NCBI GenBank assembly: GCA_963978895.1
Contig: OZ022239.1
Coordinates: forward strand, 34,737,542-34,801,541
DNA from: Erpobdella octoculata
Lineage: Eukaryota > Annelida > Clitellata > Hirudinida > Erpobdellidae
Reading direction: 5' to 3'
DNA: 64,000 nt
Every line of letters starts with the position of its first letter. The stretch's first letter is position 1. This document shows, in pieces, positions 16,243 to 28,720 of this stretch. A model generated the notes under the pieces. That model saw nothing but the letters and a program-made list of their open reading frames with translations. It was not told the DNA's origin and did not search any database. A program made the translations under genes and the position numbers.

Positions 16243-16377
16243 TTAAAGGCGGAACGTGAAAACAAGCGGAAACGGGATAGTAAACGGAAAAAGGAGAGCA
16301 AACGGGAACGGTAAAGCAAGCGGGGAAGGAAACGGGAGCAAAAGAGAAGAACGTTAGAAAAACTTAAAAAAACCCCG
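16243..16377 (+). mobile_element. Helitron family B fragment, + orientation
   Basis: A G/A-rich body of repeated AACGGGAAAGC-like units, then a TTAGAAAAAC phrase and a truncated CCCCGGGTA end lacking the CTAG terminus. It matches the 3' portions of the copies at 18302 and 58995. Confidence 0.55.
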
Positions 16378-16408
16378 GGTATTGTACACTCGATTGGTTT
16401 TCGAGTTG

Positions 16409-16700
<292 letters not shown>

Positions 16701-17580
16701 TATTCCGCCATTTGGTTCAGAGCCTTCATCAATTCATTTTCTGTTTTGAATTCGTACTCTTCTGGGTCAAACCCATTGTCCTCCAATGACTCCGGAGGCG
16801 GTCCACGAGCTCAGACTTTCTTCCTTTATCACTGAGCTCTCGTTTTCTAAGTTCCCGCCTCAACTCGAGTATCAAGAGCTTATCCAATGTTTTCAAAACC
16901 ATTCTTGTATCCCACTTCTGATCACCAATGTTATGATATCACCAAATCGTATACCAGGCTCGATAGAATGGTTTTGCAGTTTATTGGAAAATAATAAATA
17001 AAGCTTTGTTAAGGCTATTTATAGCTTCAAATCTTTTCATAATATGTCCCTAATAAATGTTTTAAATCCTTCAACGTTTATCAATAGGAAACTGATCGTA
17101 AAATCAGTGATTTTACATGAATATATATATATTAATAACAATAGAATAAAATTTCAATTAATTAAATTTGTTTTCCAAATAAAATAAATTAATTACTCAA
17201 AATACGAAACGAAAAATAAATAAATAAAAAATACTGACACAAATAAAAAAAGAAGAAGAAAGACACATTAGACTGGGAAAAAGAAAGATTACTTTATAAG
17301 GTGAAAAAGTTGAAACGCTTGATCCAACACTCGTCGGGACAATGAAGATGTATTTGCCAATCAGAACTCCTTCCTCGCCCCTCCCCCTCCTTCACCTTAC
17401 GCCCTTTTCCTCGATTTGAACCCGCCCTCGCAAAAAATTCCAATGAGTTCATTCCGCTGGAATGCGATTAATTAAAATATTCGTGGGCGGTGCTTTGTTT
17501 AGGGGCTCATAATTCTTGTGGGTGAATCGCTGTTTTTAAGAGGGGACCTGGATAAAATAAGTGCGCTATTTGGTTTGAGA

Positions 17581-17582
<2 letters not shown>
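16701..17582. other. no gene seen within intron 1
   Basis: No supported feature; AT-rich with short open frames only. Confidence 0.4.
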
Positions 17583-18300
<718 letters not shown>

Positions 18301-18301
18301 A

Positions 18302-18653
18302 CTATATATATATATATGAATGTTTGTGGGTTAGTTTGTCTATTATAGAAACGGGAAAGCGACCCGAAACGGACAGCGAGCGGGAACGGAAAAGCAGGCG
18401 TGAGCGGGAATGGGAGAGCAAACGTGAGCGGGAACGGGACAGCAACCGGGAACGGGAAAACGACCGGGAGCGGAAAAGCGACCGGGAGCGGGAAAGCGAC
18501 CGGCAGCGGGAAAGCGACCGGCAGCGGGAAAACGACCGAAAACGGGAAAGCGAGCAGGAGTGGGAAAGCAAGTGGGAACGGAAACGGGAGAGAAAGAGAC
18601 AAACATTAGAAAAACCTCTAAAAAACCCGGGCAACGCCGGGTATCTCCGCTAG
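18302..18653 (+). mobile_element. Helitron family B copy, + orientation
   Basis: The left part reads GAATGTTTGTGGGTTAGTTT, close to the 5' part of the copy at 58995. The body is a G/A-rich 12-18-bp repeat. The 3' end shows CCCGG-GCAACG-CCGGG, eight bases, then CTAG at 18650-18653 followed by T. It is placed head to head with the preceding reverse copy. Confidence 0.78.
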
Positions 18654-18725
18654 TACATACATAAACACACACACACAGACACACATACATGCACATACAC
18701 ATACATACATACACACATACATACG

Positions 18726-18759
<34 letters not shown>
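18654..18759. repeat. (CA)/(CATA)-rich and (TA)n tracts
   Basis: Mixed ACAC and ACATAC repeats followed by a TA run at 18730-18759. Confidence 0.9.
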
Positions 18760-18762
<3 letters not shown>

Positions 18763-18950
18763 CCCGCTCGCTCACCCGCTCCGCTCCGCTCATTTTGTGA
18801 CGGATTTCAAATTTTTTTTCTCTAGATTTGATTCCCCTTGACTCTCAAGGTTGTGTGAAAATTTCATTACGATCGGAGGAATGGTGTAGCAATGCATAAA
18901 GGGCATGAATATATACATATATACATACATACAAACATTCATTTATATAT
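18760..18950 (-). mobile_element. Helitron family B 5' segment, - orientation
   Basis: Nearly the perfect reverse complement of 46010-46183, sharing TTGACTCTCAAGGTTGTGTG and GCAATGCATAAAGGGCAT. It is therefore a dispersed element segment, cut off by TA arrays on both sides. Confidence 0.65.
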
Positions 18951-19300
<350 letters not shown>

Positions 19301-19999
19301 CTAGATTGACACCACTCGGTTGGACTTGTGTTGGGCTCGTAGCATCAAGAAAAGATCAATCATATACAAATTGCTTGTATACCTACTTAGCAGTTAGCTC
19401 AAGATGAATTGGACCTCGGGGTGACTTTACGAAAGTTCTGGGAAATCGAAGAAGTAACAACAAAAGATTGTGATATGTCATCCACAGACAGGGAGGTGTG
19501 CAACAAGCTACGGCCGATCTACAGTTTTCTGTTGAGAAATACACCGTTAAAATTCTATAGAAACAGAAGGCAACAGAACTACCGAATAATTTTGAAATGG
19601 CACTGCAACGCTTAGTGAATATAGAAAGATGACTTTAAAAAGATACCATCGTGAAGGATGACTACTATCAAACAATTAATCGTTATATAGACAACAATTA
19701 TATTCAAAAATTTGATAGAAAAGAACCGAAGGAACATTCTTGGTTACTACCTCATTTTCCAATTGTGCATCTCAAAAAAGCTTCAACAAGAACTCGAATC
19801 GTCTTTGATGCATCGGCCACTTACCAGAAGGTTTCATTAAATCAGATGATTCATCAGGGACCTAAACTTCAACGCGATATATTAGATGTTCTGCTGAGAT
19901 TTAGAAAAAAACCAGTTGCCTTGGTTTGTGACATTGCCGAGATGTCCTTACAAATTAGAATTCACCCGACCGACAGAAAGTATTTTCGATCCCTTTAAA
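19301..19999 (+). pseudogene. BEL/Pao protease end and reverse transcriptase N-terminal half
   Basis: LRKFWEIEEV and RIVFDASA are hallmark phrases of Pao-type polymerases. The frame is broken near 19614-19640 and again at about 19998. The part that should hold the YxDD catalytic motif is missing: the next recognisable block (about 20060) belongs to the connection region downstream of it. The reverse transcriptase is thus not functional. Confidence 0.85.
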
Positions 20000-20772
20000 A
20001 TTAGCTGGAATGCTCACAAGCGGTCATCTAATTGTGATAAAGTTTTGGCATGCATACCACCAGAAGATCGAGCAGAAGGGATCGAAATAGAAAAAAACAG
20101 AATTGAAAGAACGAAGACACTTGGAGTGTTATGGCTTGCTTCAGGTGATGTGTTCCAATTTCATTATGAACCACCAGACGAATCATTTCTTTTTACAAAA
20201 CGGTCAGTTTTGAAACGAGTTGCTTTGGTATCTGATCTTCTTGGGTTTTTGGCTCCTCTTACAAAAAATTTGGACATCTGGTTTGGGTTGGGATGACAGA
20301 TTAGATCCGGAGCTACAGCGTGAGATGCAGGACTGGTTTACTGAGCTCACTGACATCAAAAAGATTCAAATTCCAAGATGTTTGCTCTCCAAGAGTCAGA
20401 TAAAGATGTTATCGATGTCTCTTCAAATGTTTGCCGATGCCTCAGAGGAAGCATACGGAGCTGTAATTTATGCTCGATGTGTTTATGCTGATGGAAGTAT
20501 TTCGTGTTACTTAGTGTGTTACAAGACTAGAGTTGTTCTATTATTATCAACAAGTATTCCTCGTCTTGAATTGATGGCAGCTGTTTTAGCTCTTCACCTG
20601 GGAAAACTAGCTACAAATGCCCTTGAACTTTCGATATCAGATGTAACATTCTGGTCTGATAGTTTGAAGGTATTGTGTTGGATACGGAATCGAAGTCGCA
20701 CTTTCAAACCATTCGTCGCAAATAGAGTTGGTGAAAAACAGGCATCAACTGACCCAAGACATTAACATTAAC
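20000..20772 (+). pseudogene. BEL/Pao connection and RNase H-like region
   Basis: Contains RTKTLGVLW and LGFLAPLT, then, in another frame, MFADASEEAYGAV, PRLELMAAVLA and VTFWSDSLKVLCWI, which are typical of the Pao RNase H region with its acidic active-site context. A frameshift separates the two parts near 20290. The reading frame is cut after TDPRH by the LINE insertion. Confidence 0.85.
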
Positions 20773-20884
20773 ATAGTTTATTACAAGGCGCAGGCAAAGC
20801 CTATATGCCCCGACAGTAACAAAAAAAACCATAAAAAGAATAAATTAAAGAACATAAATTAAACAAACAAAAAGTACAGATAAG

Positions 20885-23820
20885 TCAAATTTCGTTCCTC
20901 CAGCAAAATCGTGTAGGATGGTCCATCCAGTGAGCATCCAGGAGACTTTTAAACTGGAAGATATCTTTTGCTTCTATGACTGAAGCAGGGAGTTTATTCC
21001 ATGTATTGATTACTCTTGTAGTAAAGAAAAACTTTTTGATGTCCAGTCTAGAATATGGTTTTTCCAACTTGTGAATGTGCCCTCTTGTGTTGAGTAAATT
21101 AGATTTTTTTATTAAACTTGGAGCTGAATTGGCACAGTAAAAATTGTTTAATATTTTATAGACTTCAATCATGTCTCCTCTAGATCTTCTAAGCCTTAGA
21201 GTAGATAGATCGAGATACTTCAGTCTTTCTTTATATTTCAAATTTCGACATTCACGCACTAGCTTAGTTGCTCTTTTTTGTACTTTTTCAAGTTTTTCTA
21301 TCATGCCTATATTGTGAGGGGACCATACCACAAAAGCATATTCAAGATGTGGACGGACTAAACCTTTATACAGAAGTAAAAAACAATCCTTCGATAAGTT
21401 GTGGAAATTTCTTTTAACAACTCCTAGAATGCTATTAGCGGTTTTGACTAATTTGCATATATGAGTAGTAAATTTTAGGTTGCTGTCTATTACAACTCCT
21501 AGATCTCTGACTTCATGGACTGTTGAAATGTGGTGTTTAGTCTCCCCTTCAGCAAAGTTGTAGTCAAATTTATATGTGTTATGCAATGACAAATATACAC
21601 ACTTGCTATAGTTCAGTTTTAGGAGCCAATCTTTGCACCAGGTAGAGAAGAGATCTAAACAGCATTGGAGAATCTGTTGATCATCTACACTGTTGATTAT
21701 CCTGAAAATTTTTGCATCGTCAGCAAATAAAAAGATATTTAGACCTTCAACGTCACAAGCTTGAAATACATCATTGATATAAATTACAAATAGTAAAGGA
21801 CCTAGGACACTTCCTTGTGGGACTCCGCTCAAGACTTTATGCCTAGATGATAGCTGGTCATTAACCTTGACTTGAAAGTGTCTTGTTGTCAGAAAGTTTT
21901 CAATCCATCCTACCAGAGTATCGTGTAATCTATAGCACTTCAGTTTATAAATCAACTTTTTGTGTGGCACTTTGTCAAATGCCTTTTCAAAATCGGTGTA
22001 GATTATATCTACTTGCTTGCCTTGATCCAGAGCACTCGTCCAGAGATTCATAATTTTCAGTAACTGCAAAGAAGTAGATTTACCTTTCATGAAACCATAC
22101 TGATTACCATGGAATAAATTATTATTTAAAAAGTGTGATAGTATAAAATCGCTCAGAATAGATTCCATTATTTTACATGGAACTGAGGTCAAGGACACCG
22201 GTCTATAATTTAATGGATCATGCTTACTACCTTTTTTAAATATTGGAACTATAGTACTAATTTTCCAATCCTCAGGGAGTGTTCTTTTACACAGTGAATC
22301 ACTGAAAATTTTAGCCAAACATGTATAAATTTCATGCCTACACTCGGAAAGAATTTTTGGGTAGATACCATCAGGTCCTTGAGATTTGTTAGGATTCATT
22401 TTACACAGTTTGGCAAAAACTAATTCAGGTATTATTGATATTTCATTCATTGGAAAATCAGTTTTGAAAAGCAACTTCTCGTAATTAAAATCTGAAGTAT
22501 CATTTACAAAAACCTGTTCAAAGAAAGATGCCAGACATTCCGATTTATCTTTATCTGAGGAGCAGATCACTGTTTTCCCATTGCTATCAGTATATTTTAA
22601 ATCTCCTATGGTGCTTGTTGTTTGAGTTTTAGTTTTAACATACTTCCAAAAAGCCTTAGGATTGTTTTTACATTTGCCGGCAACCGACAGTTGATAAGAC
22701 TGTGCTAATTCCCTAGAAAGTCGTCTAACTTTGTTTCTGGTAATTTTGTATTCTAATAGATTGTTTAGATTTTTATTTTTCATATAAGCTGACCAGAGCT
22801 TTTGCTTCAACTTTATCAAATTTTTGAGCTCTAACGGAATGTGTTTCTTATTTCCTGGTTTAAATCCCCGATCAGAAGCTAATGGAACAAATTTGGCCGT
22901 CGCTGCTGACAACAGTACTTTAAAGCTGGTCCAATAGTCTAACATAGGATCCTTGATCAAAGACAGTCTAAATAAATCAATTGCTAATGAGTTTTTCATG
23001 GCTGTGTAATCTGCACTGTGGAACTTGAATTTGGCCTTTGGTGACACTTTTAAACTAGACCAAATGTAGTTTACTATAAGTACTAGATGATCACTTTTCC
23101 CTAAAGGGGGTAGATAATCTAGGTTCAGGTGGTTATCATATGTACTGAAAACTAAATCTAAGATGTTGGCTTGCTGATCATTTCTAAATCTTGTAGGTTG
23201 GTGCACAAATTGTTCTAGATAATTTTCTGTAATAATTTCAATCAGTTGGTTTTCAAAAGATTTATCGCTTCCAGGTGCATTATATAATGTCCAATCAACT
23301 CGGGGTAAATTAAAATCTCCTAATATAATTTTTTTCCCATTCAGTTTACAAAATGTAGATATTAAGTCCAGCAAGCCAGAATTGTTTAATACATTAGAAT
23401 GTGGACTTCTATACACAACCAAAATAGATAAATTAAAGAGATGACCAGACAGCTTGAGACACTGAAATTCATCAAAATTACATTCTAAGGAGATAGGGGT
23501 GGCAACCAAGTTTTTTCTTACATAACAGCATAATCCTCTTTTTGAAGGTTTCATAAAATTAACAGTTAGTAAAAAATAATTATCAATGTTATATTCACTT
23601 TCTAGATGCTCTTCTGTAATTCTTTTTGGATTAATTTCAGTAAACACAATAATATCAATATCGTCATGAGCACATAAAAGAAACTTTAGTTCTGAAAGCT
23701 TATTAAAAAGTGAATCTACATTAGAATAAATAATCTTGAAATTTCTTTCATTGCTGCATATTACTTCATTTAAATATCTCTCTTTAGTCTGACAATTCTC
23801 AGATTTCCTGGACTTCCCCT
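20885..23820 (-). CDS. LINE ORF2: apurinic endonuclease and reverse transcriptase
   Basis: An open frame of at least 920 residues that nicks target DNA and copies element RNA into it. Visible endonuclease motifs are YSNVDSLFNKL (upstream of the first codon given by simple ORF finding), VFTEINPK, GDFNLPRVDW and KSDHLVL. Reverse transcriptase motifs are YTDFEKAFDKVPH, LSGVPQGSVLGPLLF and FLFADDAKIF. The C-terminal LRLRRSRGDMIEVYKI is characteristic of CR1-type elements. The frame stays open upstream into the end of ORF1, in the -1 frame relative to ORF1, with no ATG before the endonuclease core. The upstream limit given here is therefore approximate and translation may rely on frameshifting or reinitiation. 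Confidence 0.87.
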
Positions 23821-24666
23821 TACCCTGTATTTGAATTCCCCCGAATCTTTGCTTTCTTTAACTTTCGCCTCCATAACAAGTTTTTTGCATTCTTCTCTTT
23901 GTTCCTTGGTAAGGTCGTGTCCAATTCCAATATTATTTAAACCATCTTCAAGGGATTTGATTTTAAAAAGATTTTCCATTATCAAATTTTTAGCTTCTTT
24001 GCTACTAAATTGTATCAAGATTGGTCGCGTGGTTTCTCCTTTTCTACCAAGTCGAAGCAATTTTTTAATATCATTATCTTTGGTAATGTTAGAACTGAGA
24101 TTAGATAATATCTTAATTATATTTTCTCTATCCTCAGTATATCCTTTATTACGGTCATCCTGAGTACTTTCTTTTAATCTATAGATTATTATACTTCTTT
24201 CTCTAGCTTCAATGTGTTGATTTTCCTGGAATTTGTCAATTATTGATTTTTGAACAATTTCAACGTCTGATTTGACTGTTTTAGACAATATATCTACTTT
24301 GTTGGTAAAAAGATCTGACCATTTTTTATTTTCAGTATTAGCTTCTTCCAACTTGTTCTCAATCTTTTTTAGATCTATTTTTTGTATTTTGTCAGTCAAA
24401 TCATTAACATCTTTCCTTAAATTATCTAGTTCAGACATGCACAACTTTAACTCATCATTATACATACTTTTTATATCAACTGATAGGAATTTTCTCATTT
24501 CGTCAAATTCTGTTTTAATTAGATTAGTACACTCATCCAATCTATTGGTAAAACGATTAATATCTTTTAGAACAATTGAGTTTGCCTTAAGACACTTATC
24601 ACACAAATTCAGTTCAAGATCCGTTCCCTTATTATCGCAAGCTTTACGCCTTGTTCCTTCAGCCAT
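23770..24666 (-). CDS. LINE ORF1 protein (coiled coil plus RRM-like)
   Basis: A 298-residue protein. Near the N-terminus a short Cys-containing segment (CDNKGT, LCDKC) is followed by a predicted coiled coil (about residues 40-150, rich in Lys/Glu/Asn/Leu). The conserved block starting RSIIIYRLKES and ending YRVRGSPGNLRIVRL resembles the RNA-recognition and C-terminal domain of CR1/L2-type ORF1 proteins. Such proteins bind the element RNA and form the retrotransposition particle. The ATG at 24666 is a true ATG. Confidence 0.8.
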   Translation of the reverse strand: MAEGTRRKACDNKGTDLELNLCDKCLKANSIVLKDINRFTNRLDECTNLIKTEFDEMRKFLSVDIKSMYNDELKLCMSELDNLRKDVNDLTDKIQKIDLKKIENKLEEANTENKKWSDLFTNKVDILSKTVKSDVEIVQKSIIDKFQENQHIEARERSIIIYRLKESTQDDRNKGYTEDRENIIKILSNLSSNITKDNDIKKLLRLGRKGETTRPILIQFSSKEAKNLIMENLFKIKSLEDGLNNIGIGHDLTKEQREECKKLVMEAKVKESKDSGEFKYRVRGSPGNLRIVRLKRDI

Positions 24667-24905
24667 TATAAACTACTTGCATAGATCCAAAAATGAACAC
24701 GTGTTCAAAATTATCCTAAACTCGTGCTTGCTTTAACTATTAAGTACAGTGGCTATAAACTAATGAGAGAAAAAAGAATTCAACTTAACTTTCTTCCGTT
24801 TGAATTTTCTACTGTTTTCTATATCTCAAACTTGGTCTAGTTTTCAGAAGCGAAATCTCTCTAAATCGAAATTTTCAAAGTCCAAAATCAGGAAGCCGCA
24901 ATCGC

Positions 24906-25986
24906 AATCACTTTGATAGACAGTGGGTCAACTAAAGATAATCCAGCAGATTTGACTTCGCGAGGATGTACTGCATTCCAATTGGCCCGTAATGACATCT
25001 GGTGGAATGGACCAAAGTTTTTATCTGATTCTGATAGTAGTTGGTTGGTTCAGCTCGATATGAATATTGCTCCAACCCAATCAACGGAGATGAAAACAAA
25101 AGTGAGAAGTCAAACCTACATTACCTTGTTAGCTAACCAATATAGTCAGGGGATGTTAGTGGACAAATTAGATCCAGATAGGTATTCTGATTGGAACCAT
25201 CTAAAACGTGTGCAATCGTGGATTCTCAGATTTAAAGCCAATTCTCAGTTACCAAATCAAACTAGAACGAAGGGTGAATTAAAAAGAGAAGAACTTATAG
25301 AATCGGAAATTCTGATTTTGAAAGCATGTCAGCAAGAAGCCTTTCGTGATGAATATCGTTCCTTGATACGACAAAAACCATTGCCATCGTGTAGTCGGTT
25401 GCTTGTTTTGAATCCTCAATTGGACGAATACGGTCTTATTAGAAGTAATAGAAGATTAGTGAATTCAGAGATGTTGCCATATGAAACAAGTCTTCTAATA
25501 ATTCTACCAAAAAAGCATATAATAACGCAGTTGATAATCAAATTCTACCATGAGAAAGGAGCTCATGTTTGCGGTGTAAATCACCTTCTGGCTGAACTAT
25601 TCAAAAGATATTGGATCCTGTCAGCTCGGGAAGTCATCCGTGAGTATCAATATGCTTGTCTGAAATGTAATAGTCGAACTGTTAAAGCAGCAAATCAAAT
25701 AAAGGCACCACTTCCAGTATCCCGACTGAAACTTACCGAGCCGTTACGAACTTTCAATCATTCAGCCTTGGATTTTGCTGGACCATTTGTTACTATTCGT
25801 GGCCGTGGCAGATGTAGAGAAAAACGTTATTTATGTTTGTTTACATGTATGGCAACTCGAGCAGTTCATTTAGAAATGGCACATGGATTGGATACAGATT
25901 CATTTCTAAGTGCCCTCTGTCGATTTGCAAGACCGAGTTTACTTTGTTGGCCGAGTAACAATACATCGGATAATGGACGTACATAA
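24906..25986 (+). pseudogene. BEL/Pao integrase region, first part
   Basis: Resumes the interrupted element with DNPADLTSRG. It is followed by an H2C2-type zinc-binding segment (HEKGAHVCGVNHLL, YACLKCNSRT) and the integrase core start (ALDFAGPF, the first catalytic Asp, and TSDNG with the second Asp). The frame is lost just after SDNG at about 25980. Confidence 0.85.
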
Positions 25987-26659
25987 CTTTGTTGGTGCGG
26001 TAAGTGAGCTCAATAAACTAGTGACAAATCTAAATATAAACAAAATTAAAAGATCAACGTCATCACATGGAATAAGATGGAATTTCAATCCTCCCGCCGC
26101 ACCACACTTTGGTGGTATTTTCGAAATAATGATCAAGGCTGCAAAAAGAGCAATATATAGAATTCTAGGCAATGCAGATGTCACAGATGAAGAATTGTCC
26201 AGTGCGTTTATTGAAGCAGAAGCACTTCTGAATTCGAGACCGTTGACGTATCAGTCCTCAAATCCGCAAGATCTTACACCCTTGACGCCGGGTTATTTCC
26301 TGCATGGAGATTTGAGGCGACAGGCTGTCCTGTCCCCAAAACCTACTTCACGTTGCAATTATATCAGATGGCGATGGATACGAGTTCAAGAACTAGTTCG
26401 TCAATTCTGGCGTCGTTGGATAAGAGAGTGGATTCCTGAATTAAATCCCAGAAAAAATGGCTTTCGACCACTCAAGATTTGAAGATTGGTGACATCGTCA
26501 TATTAATGAATCCATGAACTGCAAGAGGAGAGTGGCCATTGGAAAGAATTACTGAAGTAATGCCAAGCAAAAACAATCGTGTTCGTGTTGTGAAGGTTCA
26601 GGATGGCCAGACAGTCCTTACAAGAGCAATTAATCATCTCTGCCCGTTAAAGTTATAGG
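25960..26659 (+). pseudogene. BEL/Pao integrase end and C-terminal tail
   Basis: Continues in a new frame with the third catalytic region (PPAAPHFGGIFE, the motif around the catalytic Glu) and NSRPLTY. A second frameshift near 26450 leads to DLKIGDIVI and an in-frame TGA at about 26516, then VRVVKVQDG and the ending LCPL, as in the conserved tail of BEL/Pao integrases. Confidence 0.83.
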
Positions 26660-26840
26660 ATGTTTGAATGAAAATTTAGTTTTTGCTTTACTTTGATTAA
26701 TATCGATTGCCGTGCAATAATTTTGTTTTTTCCTATGGATCGATTAGCTTGGATATTTAGTCATAATTATTTGTTCACTGTATAATTCCCACACTATTTT
26801 TTCTTGAATCTATATTTAATTTGTATTTATAGCACTTTTT

Positions 26841-28643
26841 GCGGAGAGAGTCGCTTGTTACAACTTACCCCGTTTTTGGGGCAAGTTGTAACTAGTGTGG
26901 GACAAGTAGTAACACCATATTAAAACAACAGGTCTTATTACAAATAATTAAAAAATGTATTTTTTACGAACCAATGATTAAACGTGTGCGCCGGTCGAAC
27001 CGCGCCGCCGCCGCCGACATTTTCTTCTCGCCGCCGCAGAGATTTTCGCCGACGGTTTTTTAAGTTTTTTTTTCATAATCACTTTATCAATCTTTGCCTT
27101 TTCAGGTCTATTCGACTTTGTTTCACCTTTGCCCATTTCTTTTCCTTTGTTTTTTGCTTTAGCTTCTTGTTTCTGTTCTTTTTTATCATTTTCTTTTCAT
27201 ATTCTTTCTCCAGAGTTTCCTTCTCTGGAGTGTCAGTTGACTTTCACTTACGTACAGCCTTATTTGTGGTTTTTTCTTGGTGGTGCTTTAGGTAGAGGTC
27301 TGATCTCTGAAAGTGAAAAACCGGTAGATATATTTTAGATACCTGAAGGGTTTGGACGATCAGTAACAAAAGCTCCAGCAAAATCAGAATTTTGAATGAT
27401 GCTTGGATTCAACGGCCAAAGTCCAGTTGCTCTGAAACCGCTTATAATGTTGCTTGGATTTAGAGCCAGTGACAAACTGTCCTTGACTATTGCAGGAATG
27501 TCATAAATGGTCATAGTTTTCCCTGCATTGCTAGCCATCTAAGAAGTTTGAGTTTTGTTAACATAGTTTTTGAACGGACCGTACACACCTACGTCCAAAG
27601 ACTGCAATTTGTGGGAGCAATGCGGCGGAAATGACATCATGATAATGTGGTGTTCTTTGGTTTTCTTACTATTTCAATATTGACACGGACGCTATGATTA
27701 TCCAGTAAAAGAAGAACTGGAGCCTGTTCTGTTGGTTTTCCGTGCTGAATGAAGTGTTCAATGAATTTGACAAATTCATTTTCAGTCATCCAGCTTGAAC
27801 TGTTGCCAGCTCCAATACAATCAGGTGGGCCACTTGGATGAACAAATTCGTGTAACAAATTCGCGGGAACAGGAACAAGAGAGGAACACTATTGCCTGCA
27901 GCGTTCACAGCGCAAACAAGACTCACAAGCGTTCCTCTATCATAGCTCCAATCTGTTTTTGACCTCGTGCGGCTGCAATTTTTTTTTTGTTTCTGAACGG
28001 TGGTTACTCCCGTTTCGTCTATAATCCAAATGCGAGAAGCATTCATATTATGCTTTTGGAGAATGGACTCACATTTTTTGAAAAAAAATCACTCACGTTA
28101 GTTTGATTGAAAGAAATGGTTCTGCTAAGTGACGTAGTTTCTGGTGTTCTTGGATTTCTCTTTATAAATTTGGCAAACCAATCAGCTCCAGTCATACTGT
28201 GATTGTGCCATGACGCAGGAATGTTTTTAACGTTAAAACCCATTAAAGGACAGCCTTGGGGTAAGTTGTAACTCTTGTCCCAAAATTTTGTCATATTTTG
28301 TTACATCTAGCCCCAGACCCAAAAGAATAACATTTTTGTTTCTAGAAAAAAATGATTGGTTTGGGTTATGTGAAAGTACTATCATTTGGTGGCTTAATAA
28401 ATGCATAATAAAAAATAATAAAAACATTTTTCAAATAGAGACCATATGATCTTAGAATCAAATTTTACGAACTAGTATTTTTTAGGTTTTTTGGCAAAAA
28501 AGAGTACTCCTGCTGACACCGGGCCATGGAGCCCTTCCGCTCAGTACTAATGGGCTTACGTTCAAAATCGAAACAAAATATTTGAAACCGGCTGAGTTAT
28601 TAAGCTGTTACTACTTACCCCCGTTACAACAAGCCCCGGTCTC

Positions 28644-28646
<3 letters not shown>
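26841..28646 (-). mobile_element. decayed pogo/Tigger-like DNA transposon
   Basis: The imperfect terminal inverted repeats are GCGGAGAGAGTCGCTTGTT (26841-26859) and the reverse complement of AACAAGCCCCGGTCTCCCC (28628-28646). A TA dinucleotide, the usual target of this superfamily, follows the right end, but the left flank is not a clean TA. Subterminal TTACAACTTACCCC / GGGGCAAGTTGTAA units form a palindrome at 26857-26890, and a related GGGGTAAGTTGTAAC lies internally at about 28259. Transposase remains are on the - strand. Confidence 0.72.
27050..28300 (-). pseudogene. pogo/Tigger-like DDE transposase pseudogene
   Basis: From 28230 downward the pieces are NIPASWHN and GADWFAKFIKRNP (CENP-B-type DNA-binding helix region), RTPETTSLSRTISFNQ, IWIIDETGV (first catalytic Asp with the ETG context), LVSLVCAVNAAGNSVPLLF, LLLDNHSVRV (second Asp) and FPPHCSHKLQSLDVGVYGPFK. 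The segment MTIYDIPAIV, GLWPLNPSI and a Lys-rich tail follow. These are successive conserved blocks of DDE_1 transposases. They are spread over several frames with stops, and the N-terminal helix-turn-helix is missing. Confidence 0.82.

Positions 28647-28717
<71 letters not shown>
28647..28717. repeat. (TA)n microsatellite
   Basis: TA array adjoining the right end of the pogo/Tigger-like element. Confidence 0.97.

Positions 28718-28720
<3 letters not shown>

Larger units (their letters stand above)
20773..24905 (-). mobile_element. CR1-like non-LTR retrotransposon, apparently full length
   Basis: On the - strand a 5' region (about 24905-24667) is followed by ORF1 (24666-23770) and ORF2 (ending at 20885). 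The 3' UTR ends in a short tandem ATGTTA repeat (about 20763-20776), as is usual for CR1-type tails. Neither ORF carries a stop or visible frameshift. It is inserted in the RNase H/integrase linker of the BEL/Pao element. The ends are approximate because I could not identify a clean target duplication. Confidence 0.85.
19301..26659 (+). mobile_element. degraded BEL/Pao LTR retrotransposon split by a LINE
   Basis: The order from left to right is protease end (TPLGWTCVG), reverse transcriptase N-part, RNase H-like segment, then after a 4.1-kb LINE insertion the H2C2/integrase and the C-terminal tail. This domain order is that of the BEL/Pao pol polyprotein. Gag and most of the protease are absent and no long terminal repeats were seen. 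Several frameshifts, one in-frame stop and a deletion inside the reverse transcriptase mark it as dead. Confidence 0.85.

Noticed and set aside
24272..24736. A 154-codon + strand frame over the LINE 5' part
   Set aside because: It is a shadow of ORF1 on the opposite strand.
26984..27338. Phe/Ser-rich frames on the + strand
   Set aside because: They are antisense to the Lys-rich C-terminal tail of the pogo/Tigger-like transposase.
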